A stretch of 58,006 nucleotides of DNA from the NCBI GenBank assembly GCA_019912965.1, contig JAIOHM010000186.1:1-58006 (forward strand), in the 5' to 3' direction. Shown piece by piece: positions 53,534-58,006 of this stretch. Both the position numbers and the translations under genes were made by a program. The notes beneath the pieces were generated by a model. The model did no database searches. It was not told the DNA's origin and saw nothing but the letters and a program-made list of their open reading frames with translations. The number at the start of each line of letters is the position of its first letter. Position 1 is the stretch's first letter. This DNA is from Anaerolineae bacterium. GTDB taxonomy: Bacteria; Chloroflexota; Anaerolineae; Aggregatilineales; Phototrophicaceae.

Positions 53534-54520
53534 CTACTCCCCCATTAAATTGGAGTGTAAAGCAGGATCGTTCAAGCGAATCTTTGACTGCTCAGAGTAT
53601 TTTTTGAGTGTTTCGATGGAAATCCATCTTCGTTTGAGTTTTTCTGCGGCAAAGCCTGTGGTATTACTACCGGCAAATGGATCAAGCACTAAATCGCCGG
53701 GATCAGTGAGAAATTGAATAAAGAATGCCGCTAATCCGGCAGGCATACGCGCCGGGTGGGGAGCAATACCCTTTTCTCGACACCGACGCATAAATGGATC
53801 ATTAGAACTTGAATTTGAAAGGCTCAATACGTTAGGTAAACGGACTTCACGGGTTTCATCCATTGGTTCTAGCTCTAATACATTAGGTGTTATGCTGCCG
53901 CCGTGATTTACTAGAAAACCGTTTTCGCTTATCACATGCTCTGAAGGGCGCTTGCCCTGATTATAGCTTTGCCGTTCCAGAAGTTTTTTCATGCTCTTGC
54001 TGTAATCACGTAACACTTTACGGTTATCCGCTTTAGGGAAATCACTTTTTGCCATCCACCACACATTTGTGTAGCTATCAGTTAATCTTATGCGTTGTAC
54101 AGTGACCCATGCAGCTGGTGAAGGCAATCGTGATGGGTTATAGCAAATAAACTGCTGGCAAAGTCTAAGATTTGCTACAGGGTTTTTTACAAAATCCATC
54201 AAACACTCAAGATGCAACAATGACTGTACAGGTCGCCCCGGCAACCAAGCATTACCAAGTTCAATAACGATTGAACCATCGTCAGTGAGTAATCTCGAAA
54301 AGACTTCTGCGAATCTTACAAACCATTCTTTGTACTCTTCACCTTCTAGATTGCCATAGCTTTTTTTGTTGTTTAGGGGAAAAGGCGGAGAGGTTAATAT
54401 TAGCTGTACTTTACCCGCATATTCCTTAGTAAATCTTTCTAAAAGTTTGCTAGAGTCACCTAAGAAATATTCCCCATATTCAGTACTATGATTTGGTTTC
54501 TTTTTCATATCCTCGCTCAA
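53534..54520 (-). CDS. Site-specific DNA methyltransferase, beta class (N4-cytosine/N6-adenine)
   Basis: A 328-residue DNA methyltransferase. The catalytic motif TSPPF (43-47) precedes the SAM-binding motif DPFAGSNTTG (280-289), the beta-class order. SPPF/Y is more common in N4-cytosine enzymes, but N6-adenine cannot be excluded. A target-recognition region (~90-260) lies between. It is the first gene of the methyltransferase-HerA-NurA operon, where it would mark self DNA. The 216 bp upstream (54521-54736) are A/T-rich and hold the presumed promoter; no gene is supported there. Confidence 0.92.
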   Translation of the reverse strand: MSEDMKKKPNHSTEYGEYFLGDSSKLLERFTKEYAGKVQLILTSPPFPLNNKKSYGNLEGEEYKEWFVRFAEVFSRLLTDDGSIVIELGNAWLPGRPVQSLLHLECLMDFVKNPVANLRLCQQFICYNPSRLPSPAAWVTVQRIRLTDSYTNVWWMAKSDFPKADNRKVLRDYSKSMKKLLERQSYNQGKRPSEHVISENGFLVNHGGSITPNVLELEPMDETREVRLPNVLSLSNSSSNDPFMRRCREKGIAPHPARMPAGLAAFFIQFLTDPGDLVLDPFAGSNTTGFAAEKLKRRWISIETLKKYSEQSKIRLNDPALHSNLMGE

Positions 54521-54736
54521 CCAAGGCAGGTAAAAAATAAAACTTATGCACGTAGAAAGTGCGATTTATGCAATCATTGAAGCTAGAAACTTAGGTACTA
54601 CCCAACCAACGCTATTAATAAAAATGGTAACAGTGGGATACTTCTTTGTCAATCAAGATATTGTAACGTTGGTTGGTTTTCATAAATTATCTAGGAAATT
54701 TTACCATCTGCTTAGTACTGTCTGCGGCTAATCTCA

Positions 54737-54980
54737 TTATTCCCTAATTGATGAATTTACTATCTGAGATATACGTTGTACCGACAACCCATACGACACA
54801 CTGAGTTCGGTCAGCGTTTCACCTGCTGCATAGCGTGTGCGGATTTGATTGTTTCGGTCTTGAGTTGTCACTGTGGAAGAAGTATCGCGTTCATCGTAAC
54901 TGACAAAGAGGATAAGTTGCTTGGCAAATGTTATGCCACGAGAAGGTATCGTGTTTTGTGTTGAAGCCCCGTTGGGACTA
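54737..54980 (-). other. Detached 3' end of the recombinase gene (helix-turn-helix tail)
   Basis: Read on the minus strand from the right attachment core, this segment is open for 76 codons and ends at TAA (54737-54739). Joined through the shared 14-bp core, as in the excised circle, it continues exactly in the frame of the recombinase at 46123 and would replace the 10 tRNA-derived residues. The tail contains RTRYAAGETLTELSVSYG followed by LSVQRISQIV, a good helix-turn-helix pattern. In the integrated state it has no start codon of its own and is separated by 8.6 kb from its gene. Confidence 0.8.
54967..54980 (+). repeat. Attachment-site direct repeat, right (attR core)
   Basis: CCCCGTTGGGACTA, identical to the tRNA-Glu 3' end at 46109-46122. 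The sequence to its right should be the original downstream flank of the tRNA. Confidence 0.85.
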
Positions 54981-55020
54981 CTGGTTTACACAACCTAGAA
55001 TTAGCGATTAGTCGCCTAAC

Positions 55021-55048
55021 AACCCGCATATAAGCGGGTTTTGTGTTT
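55021..55048 (+). terminator. Terminator hairpin, probably the original tRNA-Glu terminator
   Basis: AACCCGC (55021-55027) and GCGGGTT (55034-55040), 6-nt loop, followed by TTGTGTTT. It lies 40 bp right of the right attachment core, where the tRNA terminator would have been before integration. Confidence 0.65.
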
Positions 55049-55060
55049 CCTAGCCAACCT

Positions 55061-55877
55061 GGTAGTGGTGAAGCATCAACTGATACAGGACAAATTATAG
55101 TGATGAACGAATAGATGAAAGACGCGCTCATGAGCTACGTCGGACTTGGAAAAGGACAGGGTTTTGCGAACAAAGCGTGCCAAGCATTGCCGTAAGGTAT
55201 TGAACCAACGCTCGATATGATTGGTCTGACCACTATCCTTGCCCACCGATTGATGCCGATCCTGAGCAAAAATGTGTTGGTAGGCAGCCCAGAAATCGCT
55301 GAAGGAGGCACAGCGCTTGTAAGCCAGTGGAATGCGTCGCCACAGGTGCAGGCAACGGGTTTCACTGCGGTCACCGATGAAATAGGCTACAATTTGTCGG
55401 GTACGGCGACACAACGCTACCCACACCCAGCGTTGGTTGGATTTCTTCAGCACGAATGACCACGCCTCATCCAATTCCAAAACATCCCCCAACTGGGCTT
55501 CGACCAACGTCGCTTCCAATGGGGGCAACTGCTCCACCCAACTTTCAATCCAAGCAGCAAGCGTGTGCCGGAATATGCCCCACAGCCGTTCAATCCCGCG
55601 CCAACTGACCCGTTCCAGCACGGCTCGTTTGACCTGCTCACGTATGGTCGGCGCATAACCCGACTGCGCTTGGAGCGTCCCATAGCGTCCACAGTCTTTG
55701 CAGTGATACTTTTGGCTGCCTTTGTAGTCGTGTCCGTTGCGCACGATATTCGCACTTTCACATCGTCCACAGGTATACGTTACAATCATTTCTATCATGA
55801 GAAGGTACTCGGATAGGCTTGGTCGTTTATCCTAGCGTGCCTTCTCATGTCCCATCAGTCAACTCTTCACCACTACC
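55061..55877 (-). mobile_element. IS1-like insertion sequence (copy 1)
   Basis: About 817 bp. The terminal inverted repeats begin GGTAGTGGTGAAG at both ends (55061-55073 and complement at 55865-55877), with partial matching further in. It encodes one transposase. The flanking 8-9 bp do not form a target duplication that I can see. Confidence 0.8.
55076..55798 (-). CDS. IS1-family-like transposase, single ORF
   Basis: A 240-residue transposase. An N-terminal zinc ribbon (C10-x-x-C13, C33-x-x-C36) and HTH (WRGIERLWGIFRHTLAAWI), as in InsA, run in one frame with the DDE domain of InsB: D110 (ELDEAW), D168 (FSDFW) and E196 (HIERWFNTLRQ). Classical IS1 needs a programmed frameshift to make this product; here it is one uninterrupted frame. 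The catalytic triad is intact, so it may be active. Confidence 0.92.
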   Translation of the reverse strand: MIEMIVTYTCGRCESANIVRNGHDYKGSQKYHCKDCGRYGTLQAQSGYAPTIREQVKRAVLERVSWRGIERLWGIFRHTLAAWIESWVEQLPPLEATLVEAQLGDVLELDEAWSFVLKKSNQRWVWVALCRRTRQIVAYFIGDRSETRCLHLWRRIPLAYKRCASFSDFWAAYQHIFAQDRHQSVGKDSGQTNHIERWFNTLRQCLARFVRKTLSFSKSDVAHERVFHLFVHHYNLSCIS

Positions 55878-56017
55878 ATGTATTGGATTATGTGCGAAAC
55901 GAACTAATATCTGGGAAAATTGTTGGTAGTTAAAGGTAATGGTTCGACAATCACGGTGATGTTCGTCTCATTCAACTTTATTATCGCAACTTGATCTCTA
56001 AGCAGGATGGTTCGAGA

Positions 56018-56986
56018 ATGCCGCTAAGTGACGCAGGATTCGCTTTTATCTGTTACAAACACGATCCTTTGGGAACTCAAGCCGCAGAAAAGGTGGAACA
56101 GTTCTTGAGACCAAGAGGTATCAAGACATGGCGTGATACAGCAATTCCAGCGGGAGCGGATTGGGACACAGAATTATCACAAGCGATTGAAGCAGCAGAA
56201 GTGTTGATTTTGTTGTGGTCTGAATCCGCAAACAAGTCAAAGGAAGTTAAAGCTGAGTGGAATCGAATGCTCAAGCGTGAGCGTAAAATTTACGTTATCA
56301 AGCTTGATGCCACAGAATTACCACATCGTTTGGATTACCTTCAGCCACTTGGAGATCTAGATGAGGAGGAGACACTCAATAAACTATTAAAGGTTTTAAA
56401 AGCTGAGATTGGTATTAAATCTTGGATCAGTGAAATGCCTTTTGTGGAATCTATTGAAGAAGATTTTGCTAATTGTCTGAGCGCGGAAAATGTTACTTGG
56501 TTCTATAACCCATATCCTATAGGCGGAAACCCGCGATTTTTGATACAAGGCTTTCCTAATTTCCCAAAAGATTATTATTCTGCCGTCGCAGTTTCAAATA
56601 TTACACTAGAAATCGAGGAGGCTATCAATGAGTTAAGCGATAACAGAGAATTGTTGGTAGCACAGAAATTGAGTAAAAAACGTAGTGAAGCTTATTTTGT
56701 ATCTATGTTGCTTAAGAGTTTTGATGTTTGGCTCGTTGAAAATGGTATTTGGGAGGCGGTAATTCAGTGTCAAGCATGCGGCGAGTTGCAGTTGGGAGAG
56801 TTATTCGTACCACACGTAAAAGATGATTTGTTAAGTGATGAGATAGGTATTTTCGAGGAGTGGTGTCCAATTTGTGAAGCTTCGTGTGGTCAGTGTGGTA
56901 GAAAAACAACTTCCTTTACAATAGAGCGAGGATTATGTGAAGCTTGTCAAGCAGATTTCGATCACAACATAAGGCATCAGGATTAA
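56018..56986 (+). CDS. TIR-domain protein with C-terminal zinc-binding region
   Basis: A 322-residue protein. Residues 6-~110 are a TIR-like domain (GFAFICYKHD, IKTWRDTAIPAG, VLILLWSESA), with E80 in the position of the NADase catalytic Glu (SKEVKAEW). The middle is mixed alpha/beta of unknown type. The C-terminal ~60 residues carry eight Cys in CxxC pairs (CQAC, CPIC, CGQC, CEAC), likely two zinc sites. Bacterial TIR proteins are often antiphage NAD-depleting effectors. The frame opens at TTG 55991, but ATG 56018 with an AGGAT-like site is preferred. The gene is A/T-rich and flanked by two IS elements. Confidence 0.75.
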   Translation: MPLSDAGFAFICYKHDPLGTQAAEKVEQFLRPRGIKTWRDTAIPAGADWDTELSQAIEAAEVLILLWSESANKSKEVKAEWNRMLKRERKIYVIKLDATELPHRLDYLQPLGDLDEEETLNKLLKVLKAEIGIKSWISEMPFVESIEEDFANCLSAENVTWFYNPYPIGGNPRFLIQGFPNFPKDYYSAVAVSNITLEIEEAINELSDNRELLVAQKLSKKRSEAYFVSMLLKSFDVWLVENGIWEAVIQCQACGELQLGELFVPHVKDDLLSDEIGIFEEWCPICEASCGQCGRKTTSFTIERGLCEACQADFDHNIRHQD

Positions 56987-57033
56987 GGTTAATTCCCAAA
57001 AACAAAAGAGGATAGGAATTCCGTTCAAGATTC

Positions 57034-57823
57034 GGTAGTGGTCACATGGTAAGTGATGCCTGCTGAATGCGAAGGTTGTGTTGAAGAATAAACCAGCAAG
57101 TGACTAGTTGGTGGAAACGATCTTCTTTAGAGAAGGATAAGGTACGGCGAGTATAACGTCCAAGCCACTGGCGCAGGGTGTTGTACCAGCGCTCTTGGTG
57201 ATTGGTCAACCCTGTACCTTTCGGAACGGGATGATGTTGAGCGGCTGGGACGATGAGCGGATAGACGTTGAATTCGTCCGTGAACACGGGACAATCGCGA
57301 TAGCCTTCGCGGATCGTCTGCCAGAGTTTGCGCGCGGTGGTTTCAGAACGATCGCCAATCACATAGGCGACGATCTGGCGGGTGCGCCGACATTGGGCAG
57401 TCCATAGCCACCGTTTGAACCATTTCTCACCCACAAAGCTGCACACCTCGTCCATTTCCAGCCCATCATCGGTTTCAGGTGGCAGCAGCGTTTGGCTCAG
57501 GCTAGGCAAGCTATGCACTACTTGTTGCAGCCAGCGCAGCACTGTCGTGCGCCAGACCCCGAATACCCGTTGGATACCGCGCAGGCTCATCCGTTCGCTG
57601 TACGCGCTCAGAATCTGAGCCTTCTTTTCAGCCGGGTAGCGTTCTTGTGGTCGAAGCACACGGTAGCATCCACACGCTTTGCAATGGTACTGCTCATTGC
57701 CGCATTTATTCCGTCCATTGCGTATAATATGCTCACTGCCGCATGATCGACATGAGTAGGTGATAGTCTCTTCGATCATCCGGCAGATTTTTATTCATTA
57801 TCACTTACCTTGCAACCATCACC
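57034..57823 (-). mobile_element. IS1-like insertion sequence (copy 2, divergent from copy 1)
   Basis: About 790 bp. Imperfect 24-bp terminal inverted repeats (57034-57057 and 57800-57823) share GGTAAGTGAT at the inner end. No target duplication is apparent. Its right end interrupts the gene fragment at 57805-58006. Confidence 0.75.
57042..57779 (-). CDS. IS1-family-like transposase, single ORF (copy 2)
   Basis: A 245-residue transposase related to, but clearly different from, the copy at 55076. The zinc ribbon (C10-x-x-C13, C33-x-x-C36), HTH (LRGIQRVFGVWRTTVLRWL) and DDE triad D110 (EMDEVC), D168 (FTDEFN) and E196 (HQERWYNTLRQ) fall at the same residue numbers. It is also a fused single frame. 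The shared RRTRQIVAY-x-IGDRSET block shows both belong to one subgroup. Confidence 0.92.
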   Translation of the reverse strand: MIEETITYSCRSCGSEHIIRNGRNKCGNEQYHCKACGCYRVLRPQERYPAEKKAQILSAYSERMSLRGIQRVFGVWRTTVLRWLQQVVHSLPSLSQTLLPPETDDGLEMDEVCSFVGEKWFKRWLWTAQCRRTRQIVAYVIGDRSETTARKLWQTIREGYRDCPVFTDEFNVYPLIVPAAQHHPVPKGTGLTNHQERWYNTLRQWLGRYTRRTLSFSKEDRFHQLVTCWFILQHNLRIQQASLTM

Positions 57824-58006
57824 TGATCCTCGCTAGAACGGAATGTCTCTCCGCTCTCCCGGTCATCGCTCTCCAACCGGTCAAGCAGCACCAGGCGATT
57901 CGCATCGCAATCCAGACTCGCCTGCGGTGCGCCGCTCTGATTAACCCACGTGCTCGAACCGTCGATGACACCACCGCGGTATGCCACATCGCGGAGCAGA
58001 TACATG
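57805..58006 (-). pseudogene. Gene fragment truncated by the second IS
   Basis: A minus-strand frame open to the window edge (at least 66 codons, GGVIDGSSTWVNQSGAPQ, LVLLDRLESDDRESGE). Its last codons (VMVAR and stop) fall in the terminal inverted repeat of the IS, so the original 3' end was displaced by the insertion. The start may be outside the window. No family was recognised. Confidence 0.5.

Larger units (their letters stand above)
46109..54980. mobile_element. Integrative element in tRNA-Glu (serine recombinase, Rep/relaxase, methyltransferase-HerA-NurA cargo)
   Basis: The ends are the 14-bp direct repeats CCCCGTTGGGACTA at 46109-46122 (inside the tRNA) and 54967-54980. All six recognised genes inside lie on the minus strand: methyltransferase, HerA, NurA, Rep-like, a small gene and the recombinase. 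The cargo genes (50.1-54.5 kb) are visibly A/T-richer than the recombinase/Rep part and the flanking chromosome. Rep_trans/NicK-like and hairpin features suggest an integrative mobilisable or plasmid-like replicating element. No conjugation genes are seen. Confidence 0.85.

Noticed and set aside
54546..54731. A 61-codon plus-strand frame between the methyltransferase start and the right element end
   Set aside because: A/T-rich region opposite to all element genes, with no motif; more likely promoter sequence of the methyltransferase operon.

Overview
The window looks like a chromosomal segment of a Chloroflexota bacterium (Anaerolineae-like; inferred from protein style and gene set, not from a marker gene). 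It encodes polA, argF, der and a c-di-AMP synthase with its YbbR partner. Several proteins are large response-regulator, TPR, Roadblock or cyclase mosaics. GC content is moderate in the core and visibly lower in parts of the right-hand 9 kb.

Layout: 1-1.9 kb holds a DUF4240 fragment, a HEAT-like protein and degraded remnants. 2.0-18.3 kb is housekeeping and signalling: a response-regulator-like mosaic ending in a domesticated IS200-type transposase fold, polA, argF, a TPR protein, cdaA-ybbR, der, an HD protein and a receiver-GAF-cyclase. 18.4-27.3 kb starts with a signal peptidase gene and continues with a divergent neutral-lipid cluster: acyl reductase, CocE-type hydrolase and GMC oxidoreductase to the right; patatin, wax ester synthase/DGAT fused to an SCP2-like domain, and a phasin-like protein to the left. 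27.4-32.5 kb has a pentapeptide-repeat membrane protein, a CpaF-like ATPase fused to an eight-repeat PQQ propeller, and a second signal peptidase.

32.5-46.0 kb is a co-directional bacterial microcompartment (BMC) locus. It has a double-ring-type and a single-ring-type trimeric shell protein and a pentamer, but no hexamer. With them are CoA-acylating aldehyde dehydrogenase, class II aldolase, DgoD-like dehydratase, methyltransferase, a receiver/receiver-cyclase/histidine kinase trio, a ribose-type ABC importer behind a lac-like operator, and methylthioribose kinase. A model that fits is import and phosphorylation of a (5-deoxy/5-methylthio)pentose, aldol cleavage to DHAP plus an aldehyde, and oxidation of the aldehyde inside the shell.

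46.1-55.0 kb is an integrative element inserted at the 3' end of tRNA-Glu, bounded by a 14-bp direct repeat. It carries a large serine recombinase, a Rep/relaxase-like gene with large upstream hairpins, and a low-GC cassette of DNA methyltransferase, HerA-like ATPase and NurA-like nuclease. The recombinase frame runs through the attachment core. Joining the two element ends in silico replaces its last 10 residues with a 76-residue tail containing a helix-turn-helix, whose coding sequence now sits at the far end of the element. 55.0-58.0 kb has two single-ORF IS1-like elements around a TIR-domain protein, and a gene fragment cut by the second IS.
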